The notes under the pieces: model-generated
What the model saw: the letters and a program-made list of their open reading frames with translations, nothing else
Told to the model about the DNA's origin: nothing
The model's database searches: none
Assembly: GCA_014382245.1 (NCBI GenBank)
Contig: JACNKC010000097.1
Location: 25,254 to 89,253 of the forward strand
Direction: 5' to 3'
DNA from: Pseudomonadota bacterium
GTDB lineage: Bacteria; Desulfobacterota; Binatia; UBA1149
DNA: 64,000 nucleotides
Part shown: positions 27,647 through 36,539 of the stretch, in pieces
How the letters are laid out: the number at the start of each line of letters is the position of its first letter
Numbering within the stretch: position 1 is the stretch's first letter
Made by a program: the position numbers and the translations under genes

Positions 27647-28551
27647 CCGGATCTTCGAGTAGCTCTTCGTTCGATTACGGGGTCGCCTGCAAGCTCTGCG
27701 GCTGCCAGGATGCCGTGCTCTACCACGAGCAGGGCTATCGACGCCTGCTCTCCTGCCGGGGCTGTGGCTTGTTGTTTGCCCATCCTCTGCCCGACGAAAG
27801 CGAAAAAGAAGAGACCGAGCGACAGGCTTACGTGGGCGAAGTGCTGCCCGAGGCGGCCGAGTTCTTTGAGAGCTGCAACGCTGATTTTGTTGAAGATGAA
27901 ATCGTGCGCGGGTTTCGCCGCGTGCTCCGTCTGCTGGAGCAGGGGCGCGGTCAGGGTCGACTGCTCGACGTTGGCGCGGGAACTGGCCTGTTCATGCACC
28001 TGGCACGGCAGCAGGGCTGGCAGATCAAGGGGCTCGATCTCTGCGAACTCAGCCGCGAGAAGGCGCTCGCCGAATTCGGCGTGGAGGTCGACGTGGGTGA
28101 CTTTCGCAGTGCGCCCTACCAGCCAGGGAGTTTCGACTGCATGACCATGCTCGATGTCCTCGAGCACTCGCTGGACCCGGGGGCGTTTCTCGCCCGCGCG
28201 CTGGAGTTGCTCAAGCCCGGCGGGCTGCTCTACGTGGCCGTGCCCAACCAGCGTTCGCTGTTGGCCACCCTGGTTGATCGATGGATCTGGCTGGGCTTGC
28301 CCGCGAGGCGCTGGTTCCTGGAGCGGCTGTACGTGTCGCCGCATATTTTTTATTTCCACCCGCGCTTGCTCAAGCGTGCCCTCGAGGACGCCGGCTTCGA
28401 GGTAGTCAGCGTGCGCGGCGGTAACGTGTACCTGGGTCGCTACCGCCTGCCATGGTGGATGCGCGTGCCGCTGGAGGTGATACTCAACCTTGGCACCCTG
28501 GTCGGTCGCAGCGCGCGCATACAGGCACTGGCCAGGCGGCCGGTGGACTGA
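27643..28551 (+). CDS. class I SAM-dependent methyltransferase with N-terminal zinc-ribbon-like motif
   Basis: 302 residues. An N-terminal CKLCGC and CRGCG pair, 25 residues apart, resembles the zinc-binding segment of many sugar or lipid methyltransferases of glycan clusters. The SAM motif is LLDVGAGTGLFMHLA, then IKGLDLCELSREKAL and CMTMLDVLEHSLDPGAFL. The GTG at 27643 overlaps the flippase stop (GTGA) and is preferred over a TTG at 27628. It is the last gene of the collinear plus-strand glycan locus and may methylate a terminal sugar. Confidence 0.88.
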   Translation: MTGSSSSSSFDYGVACKLCGCQDAVLYHEQGYRRLLSCRGCGLLFAHPLPDESEKEETERQAYVGEVLPEAAEFFESCNADFVEDEIVRGFRRVLRLLEQGRGQGRLLDVGAGTGLFMHLARQQGWQIKGLDLCELSREKALAEFGVEVDVGDFRSAPYQPGSFDCMTMLDVLEHSLDPGAFLARALELLKPGGLLYVAVPNQRSLLATLVDRWIWLGLPARRWFLERLYVSPHIFYFHPRLLKRALEDAGFEVVSVRGGNVYLGRYRLPWWMRVPLEVILNLGTLVGRSARIQALARRPVD

Positions 28552-28583
28552 CGCCGGGTTTCGCCCCGCCGGCTAGCCCATAC

Positions 28584-30263
28584 TCAGCGCTCGCGCTCAA
28601 GCAGCAGCACTTCTCCGGCAGAAGGCGGCAGCCAGCGCTGCCACTGGCGTCGGTCAGCTACCCGGTAGCCTTCGAGCGCCGTGAAGCTCAGCACCCAGCG
28701 GTCGTCTTCTACCCACCACCAGCTTTTCTTTTCCGGCGACCTGCCCGGGGTGGCCTCTTCTATAGTGGGCCAGCTGCGCTTGAGTGGAGCCAGCCGCCAG
28801 CCGTTGAACTCAACGCCGCCGTCTATTTCGGTCGCAGCTACGCCTCGGGTCTCCAGCTCCCCGAGGAGCTGATGGCGCGCGCGGTTCCACTGCATGTAGT
28901 CGTGGCTGCCGGCCACCGAGTAGAAGGTCATCGCGGCCAGTAGCGCGAGCGACAGGCCGGTGGCCGCTGTCCGCCTTTGGCTGTCGTTGTCGGCCATTGC
29001 GAGCAGCGCCAGCACGAAAGGCAGGGCAGGCAGAAGGTAGCGGTCAAAGTAGAAGTCGGCCTGCAGCAGGCTGCCGCCCAGCAGCAAGGCAGCCGCCAGT
29101 GACAGGAGGCAGCGGGCGGGAGTATCAAGCGCTTCACGCAGGCTTAAACGGGTGGGCAACAGGCGGACGAAGAGCAGCGTGGACAGCAGCACCGACGCAG
29201 CGCTGATCGCGGTCCTGGCGGCAGTACTGCCATCAAAAGGCGAAGCCATGCCGAGGAACAGCGTGTCCCTGAGGGTAAGCGCACCCGTGCCACCGGCGTG
29301 AAGCAGGTTGGGCAGCGCAAACCCCGCGCCGGTCCTGGACGCGAACAGGCAGGCGGCCACTATCAGCAGCAAGCCGGCAGGCAGGCCTATGCGCAGCAGT
29401 CGGTCGCGGCTCAAGCTGTTCCGGGTCACCATCGGCGCGGCCAGCAGGCCGAGCGTGAGCCAGGCCCGCAGCGCGACGTCAATAACTCGCAGCGGCGTGG
29501 CCGAGGCTATGTCGCTGAGTCTTATCGCAGCGCCGGCTGGTGCGCCTTGCCAGTTGAGCAGCCAGGCGTAGTAGGCCACGACGCTCGCCAGCGGCAGCAG
29601 CAGGCAGCGCGCGGCAGCGGCCACGCGCGTCAGGCGACCCGGAGGAAAGCGCCAGGCGCTGGCCGCGGCAGCTAGCGCCAGCAGCAGCACGTTCTGTCGC
29701 ATGAGTACGGCCACGACCATGACGGCCGCAGCGGCGAGCAGGGATCCGGGTTTGTCGTCCTGCAGCCCGCGCAGGTAAAGCAGGGCTGCCCACAGGCACA
29801 GCGCCAGGCAGGGGATTTCGGTCATGAAGGTGAAAGACAGTCCGAAGTACAACGGCGAGAAGGCCAGCGTGGCGGTGGCCAGCAGGGCCGAGTTGCGCGC
29901 AGCACCGCAGCGCGCCAGCAGCAGGTGGAAGGCCAGCAGTCCCGAAGCGGCGAACAGCAGGGTACCCAGGCGCAACAGTTCAAAAGAGAAACCGCCCGCG
30001 AGGCACACGAGCGCACCCCAGGCGGCGTGTGCGAGCAGGCTGGGGGCGGCCCAGGGCAGCAGGTCGAGTCGGCCGTTCTCACAGAGGCTTTTTGCCGCCC
30101 AGGCGTAGGCCCAGTCGTCGCCCAGGGCGAAATCGCCCGCCGGCCCCACCATTACGACGGCCGCGAGCCAGGCAAGTGTCAGCAACAGCGGGCCCAGCAG
30201 CGGCGCCGCCGCGAGAGGGTGGCGCCGGGCGGCGCCTTCATACTTCGAAGTTCCAGCGTTCAC
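28584..30263 (-). CDS. GT39/ArnT-like membrane glycosyltransferase
   Basis: 559 residues with about 11-12 hydrophobic segments and a short soluble C-terminus. The first extracytoplasmic loop GPAGDFALGDDWAYAWAAKSL holds the adjacent acidic pair typical of GT-C inverting enzymes that use polyprenyl-phosphate sugars, and FTFMTEIPCLAL is also typical of this group. Start GTG at 30263, divergent from the acyltransferase. It could transfer a sugar to a lipid, glycan or protein at the periplasmic face; its donor could be made by the DPM-like enzymes upstream. Confidence 0.75.
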   Translation of the reverse strand: MNAGTSKYEGAARRHPLAAAPLLGPLLLTLAWLAAVVMVGPAGDFALGDDWAYAWAAKSLCENGRLDLLPWAAPSLLAHAAWGALVCLAGGFSFELLRLGTLLFAASGLLAFHLLLARCGAARNSALLATATLAFSPLYFGLSFTFMTEIPCLALCLWAALLYLRGLQDDKPGSLLAAAAVMVVAVLMRQNVLLLALAAAASAWRFPPGRLTRVAAAARCLLLPLASVVAYYAWLLNWQGAPAGAAIRLSDIASATPLRVIDVALRAWLTLGLLAAPMVTRNSLSRDRLLRIGLPAGLLLIVAACLFASRTGAGFALPNLLHAGGTGALTLRDTLFLGMASPFDGSTAARTAISAASVLLSTLLFVRLLPTRLSLREALDTPARCLLSLAAALLLGGSLLQADFYFDRYLLPALPFVLALLAMADNDSQRRTAATGLSLALLAAMTFYSVAGSHDYMQWNRARHQLLGELETRGVAATEIDGGVEFNGWRLAPLKRSWPTIEEATPGRSPEKKSWWWVEDDRWVLSFTALEGYRVADRRQWQRWLPPSAGEVLLLERER

Positions 30264-30352
30264 CTTGCTATACTATACGTGTCCTTGCGATTGGGTTCAT
30301 GCGGTGGCCGTTGCGGCTGCTGGATCGACCGGGTGCGCAAGGGGGTATTGCC
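30264..30352. promoter_or_regulatory. divergent intergenic region with overlapping -10-like elements
   Basis: This AT-richer 89-base gap separates two divergent starts. TATACT (30269-30274) and TATACG (30274-30279) read on the plus strand, and TATAGT reads on the minus strand over the same bases. A weak -35 (TTCCAG, 30251-30256) is 17 bases from TATACG. AAGGGGG (30339-30345) is the likely ribosome-binding site for the GTG at 30353. Confidence 0.4.
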
Positions 30353-31420
30353 GTGGAAGACAAACTGACAACTGGCCGCGCAGTGGCTGACCGGACGAAC
30401 TCGCGGACGCTCGAAATCGATTGGCTCAAGGGCCTGGCCATAATCGGTGTCATACTCATTCACGCGGCACCGCTCAGGGGCACCGTCGTGCACGAGTACC
30501 TGGTAAACAGGGCGGTACCGGTTTTCCTGGTGTTGTTCGGCATGAACGCGGCCAGCTGGTGGCAGCACCGCAGCGGTGAGCCCTTCATGGCCAATCTGCG
30601 CCAGTGGTACGTTTCGCGCTTCCACCGACTGGCCCTGCCCTGGTGGTCGGCCTTGGCGCTGTGGTGGCTGTTCTCTTTTGCATACGCGACATCGACTACC
30701 CCGCCTCCGGCGCCGCGTTTCCTGGTCGCGACTTTTCTGGGCTACGCGCCCTGGGTGGGGACCTCGTGGTTCGTCACGCTGGTCATCCAATTCATCGTTG
30801 TGTTCCCACTGCTGTACTGGCTGCTCCTGCGCCTGGGGCCTGTCGTCGGGGCTGCGTTGGCCGGCCTGGTAACCGTGGCCAGCCACCTGCTGGTGCTGCA
30901 CGTACTGGGCTTCATGCAGGCCTTGCTGCTGCACTCTGCCCCCGAGGGTGGCTTTTACTACATGCACATATTCGGTCTGCAGCACTTGTGGCCGGTGGCC
31001 TGCGGGGTGTACCTGGCTTCTGCCAATTGGCAGGACGGGCCACGCTGGCCTGGCGCCGCCGCGGCGGTGTGGCTGGTCGGGGTACTGCTTCACTCCACCA
31101 TGGCCGACTCGAAGTTAACGGCCGCGGCGCTGATGCACCTGCTGGACGTGCCGCTGACCGTGCTGCTGCTACGCGGGATGGCGATCTTCAAGCGAATGGC
31201 CCGCGGGGGCAACCTGTTGGCCTGGTGCGGTGAGCATAGCTGGGGGATTTATCTCGGGCAGATGGTAGTGCATACTTCGCTGCTGGCGGTGAACTGGTGG
31301 GGGCCGCTCGAGGAAGTCGTCTTGCGGCGCTGGGCCTACGCGGCCGCGCTCACGGTTGGATCGGTGGGCCTGGTAGTCATGGGTAACGCCTTGCGGCAGC
31401 TACGGACAGCCCCTGACTGA
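30353..31420 (+). CDS. acyltransferase 3 family membrane protein
   Basis: 355 residues with about ten membrane segments. The N-terminus RTLEIDWLKGLAIIGVILIH is the canonical start of the acyltransferase-3 (OafA/NodX-like) family and includes the conserved His of the first segment. These proteins acetylate or succinylate surface sugars using cytoplasmic acyl donors. The GTG at 30353 has AAGGGGG 7 bases upstream; an ATG at 30299 is possible. It lies between two GT-C genes, which suits decoration of the same glycan. Confidence 0.88.
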   Translation: MEDKLTTGRAVADRTNSRTLEIDWLKGLAIIGVILIHAAPLRGTVVHEYLVNRAVPVFLVLFGMNAASWWQHRSGEPFMANLRQWYVSRFHRLALPWWSALALWWLFSFAYATSTTPPPAPRFLVATFLGYAPWVGTSWFVTLVIQFIVVFPLLYWLLLRLGPVVGAALAGLVTVASHLLVLHVLGFMQALLLHSAPEGGFYYMHIFGLQHLWPVACGVYLASANWQDGPRWPGAAAAVWLVGVLLHSTMADSKLTAAALMHLLDVPLTVLLLRGMAIFKRMARGGNLLAWCGEHSWGIYLGQMVVHTSLLAVNWWGPLEEVVLRRWAYAAALTVGSVGLVVMGNALRQLRTAPD

Positions 31421-31441
31421 CCGCCCACTTCGGCCGGGAGG

Positions 31442-34400
31442 TCAGTCCAGGCGCCGCCGCAGCGTGGCCAGGGCCCGCCCCGCCATTTCGCTCACGTCGG
31501 TGTCCGAGTCCAGTTGGGCAAGCGCCAGGTGATCTGCGTGGCCGGCGTTTCCGGTTCGCCCCAGCGCCCAGGCGGCGGCCAGTCTGATGTCGGGATCCGG
31601 GTGACTCGACATCGGCACCAGTTCGGTTGCTGAGCGGGGGCCACCGTAAACCGAGGCCAGCCAGATCGCGCTCTCCAAGCGGGGTCCCTGGCCAGCGTGA
31701 ATCATGTCGGCGAGCAATTGGTCAGCTTCGAGAGTTTTTTTCAGCAGGTCTTCGGCCAGTCGCAGCACCATCCTGTCGTCAAACAGCATCAGGTTATAAG
31801 CCGTGTTCAGGATATCGGATTTTTCCGCGCAGCCGTAGCGCACCATCGTGCGCAGCGCGAGCAGGCGCAGGGCCAGGTCCGCGTTTTCTGATATAGCCGC
31901 GAGCGATGGCCTGCAAACGATCTTCCGGCCTGGCGACGAGTGCTCCAGTGCCTCTGCTCCCAGCGTGACAGCGTAGTATCGCAGGGGGCGACCGGCCGAG
32001 GGGTCGTCCAGCCATTGGGTTGCGCGTGTCAATTGATACGGGCTGAGATCCTGCTGTCCGCTGTCGTTTTTGGTTTGCAGGCGGCCGAACCAGAACGAAC
32101 CGTTCACGTGGCGCGAAGCTGCCATGAACAATCCTCGCTGTGCCGCCAGCGCCGTGGCCATATCCGGTGAGTCCACGAGGCTCAGCAGATCCGGCGCAGA
32201 GTCGGCGGCCACGCCTCCCCCTATGCTGCGCAGCGCGAGAATGTTCTCCCGGGGCGACAACAAACCCCCGGCTACCGCGGCGACAAGATTGCGCGCGACT
32301 GTTTCGTCGCGGGCGTGCCTGTAGGCCCACACCACCTGGTTTCTCACGTCCAGGTCGGGGTCGCCGAGCAGCTTGCTCAGCGGCGGGTAGTCGCTACCCA
32401 GGTGAAAACCCTCAAGCTGTTTCACCGCCTCCAGTCGCACCGCGGCGTCGGGGTCAGCCAGGCTACCCCTCAGTTCCTGGTCGAGTTGGTAGGGCAGGGC
32501 GGCTTCTATGCTGCTGCGCGGCAGGTCGGGGCCATCTCCCGTCGGCCCCAGGGTCTTGTGGGCAAGCACAACGTAGCGGCCGAAACGGGCGTAAGCGCGG
32601 TAGTTGCTCTCTATGTAGTGCTGCAATTGGAAGTAGTAGAGGGCCGCCTGCGAGAAGAACAATGGGTGCCAGTGGTAGACGACGACGAATCTCGGTGGCG
32701 CGGCGTCGAGGTCAGAAATGACCTCGGCCTCTACCTCGCGACCTGGCCAGCCGGGAAAGAAATAGCCATGGCGGGTTGTATTCGGGCGACCGGCCAGGAA
32801 CGAGACCACGTCGAGTGACGGAAAAGTGAAAATGCGTTCGTCTTCGGCGGTATTGTTTTTTACAAACTTGACCAGGGCCGACAGGTCGCCGTAGGTGGCG
32901 GCTGCGCCCACGTTGTTCCATATGGGTGCGCGCTCTGGAACCAGCCGCACGGCCTGCGGTCGCGAGGGCAGGCCGCCGTCCAGGTCAACGATAGCGCCCA
33001 GCGAGTGGCCGGCCCTTATAGCCCCGATCGCAAACAGCGGCGCAAAAATCAGCGCGGTTATGGTCGCCTCGGGCAGCCGGCTGCCGCGGCCTTGCTCCCA
33101 GCGCCTGGCCAGGGCCGCCAGCAATACCACCCCGAGCAGCAGCGACACCGGGGCCGAAGTAACCCAGTGCATGAAGTCGGTTCTCGGGTAGATCTGCAGG
33201 TAGAGAAAGACGGCGCCGGTGATAAGCACGGTGGCGTTGAGCGAGGGCGCCCGGCAGTCGTCGTCGGTGCCTATGCTGCGGGCCCACACCCACAAGCCCA
33301 GCCAGTGGGCCAGGATAACGGCCACAAAGGCCGCCGGCTCCACCACCGACATGACCGCGTTGTAGAAACCCTCGGGCATTGGTCGCCCGGCCAGCAACAG
33401 GCCACCGGCAACACTTGCCAGCGCGGCGGCCAGCAGCAGGAACACGTCGGTAGGCATGACCCGGCGTGCAACCCGGCGTGGCAACGCACGCGCTAGTATC
33501 ACCAGGCCCAGGCCTGCCACGGCACCCAGCAGAACCGGGGGGTGCGAGATGAAGTAGAACTTTTCGAAGTCAGCCCCGAAGAACAAGGCCCGTTCGAGAA
33601 AACGCTGCGGGCCCAGCACGCGGTAGTAGTAAATCATCCACGGCGCGTTGACGGCCAGGAAAGACAGCGCGAGGGTGGCCGCGCAGACCACCAGCGACGG
33701 CATTTTTCCCTCGGGCGCGGGCACCACTGCGGCCCTCCACGCTACCAGCAGCGAGGCCACGGCAGCCGGTGCGAGCAGTATCCAGAACTCGCGCAACCCG
33801 GCCCTGCCGCCGAAGACAACCGCCAGCCCCAGCAGTATGGCCAGCCACCAGCCCCACCACAGCAGGCGGTTGAGCCTGGCCTTCCATCCAGCGGCATCGG
33901 GTGCGCCCTGCATGGGCAGTACGGCCAGCGCAACCAGCGACGCGGCCGCCAGTTGAAACAGGCCCACGTTGGGCTTGAAGGCAAAGTTAATACCCGCCAG
34001 CACGCCCGTCAGCAGCAGCCAGCGCAGGCCCTTGCCCTCGCCGAACTTGAGCAGGGCGAGCATACCCCCCAGCCACAGCGGCACGTTGTACCACACCGGG
34101 TAGGGGATGTTGGAGGAGGCGAACTGGCCCGGGTGAATGGGTACCGAGGCGAGGTAGAGCAGGGGCGCGGCCAGCGACAGCCAGCGTCGACGGGTGAGCT
34201 GCCAGCCCAGCAGGTAAAGCAGCGCCATGCTGACGGCCAGCGTGGTGGCCAACACCCAGCGCCCGGCCAGCAGGGAGTGGCCCGAGGCTTTCATGATGGC
34301 GCCGTGCAGCAGGTAAACGCCGGGCGTGTAGCCAATGTGGAAGTCCTGGTAGAGGCGGTCGCCGGCGGCAAAGCGCGACATCTGCGATACCAACGCGCCC

Positions 34401-34507
34401 TCGTCGGCAAAGTTGATGCCGTAGTCTACGAAGGATCCGAAGTACAACAGGCCGAGCGCGAAGCTCAGTATGGCCATGCGGTATGGACGGCTGGTCATGG
34501 TTGTCAT
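31442..34507 (-). CDS. large GT-C-like membrane protein fused to HEAT repeats
   Basis: 1021 residues. The first ~520 contain about a dozen hydrophobic segments; a soluble domain follows, and from about residue 670 the sequence turns into HEAT-type helical repeats (DPDAAVRLEAVKQLEG, DPDLDVRNQVVWAYRHA, DPDIRLAAAWALGRTG). The first loop has NFADEGALVSQMSRFAAGD then DFHIGYTPGVYLLH, shared with the 805-residue protein at 22893. HEAT repeats usually mediate protein contacts, so this may be a scaffolded glycosyltransferase outside the membrane. Two ATG codons occur at the start (34507 and 34498). No named family is recognised. Confidence 0.75.
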   Translation of the reverse strand: MTTMTSRPYRMAILSFALGLLYFGSFVDYGINFADEGALVSQMSRFAAGDRLYQDFHIGYTPGVYLLHGAIMKASGHSLLAGRWVLATTLAVSMALLYLLGWQLTRRRWLSLAAPLLYLASVPIHPGQFASSNIPYPVWYNVPLWLGGMLALLKFGEGKGLRWLLLTGVLAGINFAFKPNVGLFQLAAASLVALAVLPMQGAPDAAGWKARLNRLLWWGWWLAILLGLAVVFGGRAGLREFWILLAPAAVASLLVAWRAAVVPAPEGKMPSLVVCAATLALSFLAVNAPWMIYYYRVLGPQRFLERALFFGADFEKFYFISHPPVLLGAVAGLGLVILARALPRRVARRVMPTDVFLLLAAALASVAGGLLLAGRPMPEGFYNAVMSVVEPAAFVAVILAHWLGLWVWARSIGTDDDCRAPSLNATVLITGAVFLYLQIYPRTDFMHWVTSAPVSLLLGVVLLAALARRWEQGRGSRLPEATITALIFAPLFAIGAIRAGHSLGAIVDLDGGLPSRPQAVRLVPERAPIWNNVGAAATYGDLSALVKFVKNNTAEDERIFTFPSLDVVSFLAGRPNTTRHGYFFPGWPGREVEAEVISDLDAAPPRFVVVYHWHPLFFSQAALYYFQLQHYIESNYRAYARFGRYVVLAHKTLGPTGDGPDLPRSSIEAALPYQLDQELRGSLADPDAAVRLEAVKQLEGFHLGSDYPPLSKLLGDPDLDVRNQVVWAYRHARDETVARNLVAAVAGGLLSPRENILALRSIGGGVAADSAPDLLSLVDSPDMATALAAQRGLFMAASRHVNGSFWFGRLQTKNDSGQQDLSPYQLTRATQWLDDPSAGRPLRYYAVTLGAEALEHSSPGRKIVCRPSLAAISENADLALRLLALRTMVRYGCAEKSDILNTAYNLMLFDDRMVLRLAEDLLKKTLEADQLLADMIHAGQGPRLESAIWLASVYGGPRSATELVPMSSHPDPDIRLAAAWALGRTGNAGHADHLALAQLDSDTDVSEMAGRALATLRRRLD

Positions 34508-34530
34508 GATTCTACCCTATCGCCTGCTGG

Positions 34531-36372
34531 CTATTGGATATACCCGAGAGCGCGGAGTTTCTCGTGGGTGATGGGGTCTATGTTGGTGGGCGCGGTATGC
34601 GTTTCGTGCTCCTCGTTGCGTTTTCGGTAGCCGTTGACCGCTTCGTGGTAGGCGGCCACGAGTTCGGCCTGCGAGGCGGCTATATCGCGAAGCTCGCCGG
34701 GGTCCGCCCTGCGGTCAAAGAGCTGCCTCGCGCCGGTAGCCGCCGACTCTATGTAGGTGTAGCGTTCGTCGCGCAGGGCCACGCCGTCGTAGCTGCAGTC
34801 CATGTTGGCCATTGCCCAGATGTCGAAATCGGCAGAATCCAAACCCTGGCAGGCGCCCATACTGCTGCTCAGCTCGCTGAAGACCGGTTGGTCGGCAGCA
34901 ACGGGGTCGAGAGGATTCGCTAACAAGGGCGTGAGATCGCGGGCCGGGGTATTGGCGAAGGGTGGTGGCATGCCCAGCAGTGACGCCACTGTCGGCCCCA
35001 CGTCGCCCAGGCCCACCGGCGCTGACACGCGCAGGCCAGCCGGCACGCGACCGGGCAACCTGAAGATCAGGGGCACCTGCAGGGCCTGGGTGTGCAGGGT
35101 CTCACCGTGGCCCATGTAGCCGTGCTCGCTGAACTCGTCGCCGTGGTCGGAGGTGACCACCAGGAGGGTCGAGTCGGCGAGGCCCAGGTCGTTGAGCGTG
35201 TCCAGTAAGCTGCCCAGCTGCCGGTCCACGGTCCAGGTCTCGGCGTCGTACAGGGATTCGATCCTGGCCAGCTCTATGGGCGACAGCAAAATCTGGTCCG
35301 AATTGTGGGCTATCTCGGACAGGGGGTGGTAGGTAAACTCGAACGCGCCCTCGTAGCCTGGCGAGAGACGATAGAGCAACAGCTGCGTGCGCTCGTCGCG
35401 GGCAGGGGTGTAAGGCGCGTGCACCTCGTAGGTGTGCACGAACATGAAAAACGGGCCGGGGGGCCGTTGCTTCAACCAGGCGGCGGCCTTGCCGAAGGTC
35501 ACCGAGCCGGTGCCCGGAAAGAGCTCGTTCTCGCTTACCTCGGGGCCGTTGTGATAGCGGTCAAAGCCGAGGTCAAAACCGTAGGCGCTGCTCACGAATG
35601 CGTTCTCGGTAAACGCAACCGTGCGGTAGCCCTGCTCGGAGAAAGCCCCAGCCAGGGTACGCGTGTCGCGCGGCATGCGCGCGTCTACGCCGGGCAGCAA
35701 GCCGTGCTGGCCGGGTGTCAGGCCGGTAAAAAGGCTCGCGTGGGCCGCCAGCGTGTTCGGGAACGGTGCCCAGACCTGCTCGAACAGCGCTCCCTGCCGG
35801 GCCAGGCGGTCGAGGTTGGGAGTCAGGTTGCGGCGGTTGCCGTATACCCCCAGGCGGTCGGCCCTCAAGGTGTCGAGCGAGACCAGTATGACGTTGGTCG
35901 CCGGGGTGGTCGCGTCGAACAGGGTGTCGGTCGGTGCCGGACAGGTAGCCAGGGGTTGGCCCCACAGCGCCTGCGAAGCGTTGTCGCCGCTCAAGCGCAG
36001 GCTGAGTTTCTCCGGTGCTGGGCGGGGCAACGTGAACTCCAGCTCGCGCCAACCCCAGGTGGGGCCGGTTTCAAGTTCAGCCAGCCGGGTTTCTTTGTCA
36101 CCCGGGTACAGCCCGAATACGCTGAAGGTTATCGTTGCCGCCTTGCCCCGGTTCGCCAGGGGAACGCGAAGTCGGCAACCGGCCTCAACGTCGAGGTTGA
36201 TCGCGGCGAGCTCTTTCTGGTCCAGTACAGGCCTGGATTCTCTACCGGCGAGTTCGCTGCCCGTGGCGGTACCTACCCTGTAAGTGCGCAGCTTGTCCGG
36301 CGAGCTGCAGGCCGACACCGTCAGCATTATCGCCAGCAGGGCCGCGTTCAGCTGTAAATTCTCGTAGCTCAT
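34531..36372 (-). CDS. sulfatase/alkaline-phosphatase superfamily lipoprotein with Thr nucleophile (copy 1)
   Basis: 613 residues. Signal peptide with lipobox TVSAC at the N-terminus, a beta-rich domain to about residue 155, then the sulfatase-fold domain: ILVSLDTLRADRLG (metal site), TLAAHASLFTGL, and VVTSDHGDEFSEHGYMGHG. The residue aligned with formylglycine is Thr207, not Cys or Ser, so ordinary FGly sulfatase chemistry is not expected; Thr-nucleophile members include phosphotransferases and phosphodiesterases. The C-terminus ends EKLRALGYIQ. ATG at 36372 is preferred over the adjacent TTG. Divergent from a second member. Confidence 0.85.
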   Translation of the reverse strand: MSYENLQLNAALLAIMLTVSACSSPDKLRTYRVGTATGSELAGRESRPVLDQKELAAINLDVEAGCRLRVPLANRGKAATITFSVFGLYPGDKETRLAELETGPTWGWRELEFTLPRPAPEKLSLRLSGDNASQALWGQPLATCPAPTDTLFDATTPATNVILVSLDTLRADRLGVYGNRRNLTPNLDRLARQGALFEQVWAPFPNTLAAHASLFTGLTPGQHGLLPGVDARMPRDTRTLAGAFSEQGYRTVAFTENAFVSSAYGFDLGFDRYHNGPEVSENELFPGTGSVTFGKAAAWLKQRPPGPFFMFVHTYEVHAPYTPARDERTQLLLYRLSPGYEGAFEFTYHPLSEIAHNSDQILLSPIELARIESLYDAETWTVDRQLGSLLDTLNDLGLADSTLLVVTSDHGDEFSEHGYMGHGETLHTQALQVPLIFRLPGRVPAGLRVSAPVGLGDVGPTVASLLGMPPPFANTPARDLTPLLANPLDPVAADQPVFSELSSSMGACQGLDSADFDIWAMANMDCSYDGVALRDERYTYIESAATGARQLFDRRADPGELRDIAASQAELVAAYHEAVNGYRKRNEEHETHTAPTNIDPITHEKLRALGYIQ

Positions 36373-36539
36373 CAATCGAAGTCTCTGCTACGACGGGGCG
36401 GCTTCCCGGCGGTGTCCGTGCAGGCTTTCTCGTTGGGGAGCTGAGTATGGCCCAGATAAGGAGCTGGTACTACTCGCCATACCGAGACGCGTGGCCGAGC
36501 TTGATAGACATCGATAATATACCGCGTTATCTGTGAAGA

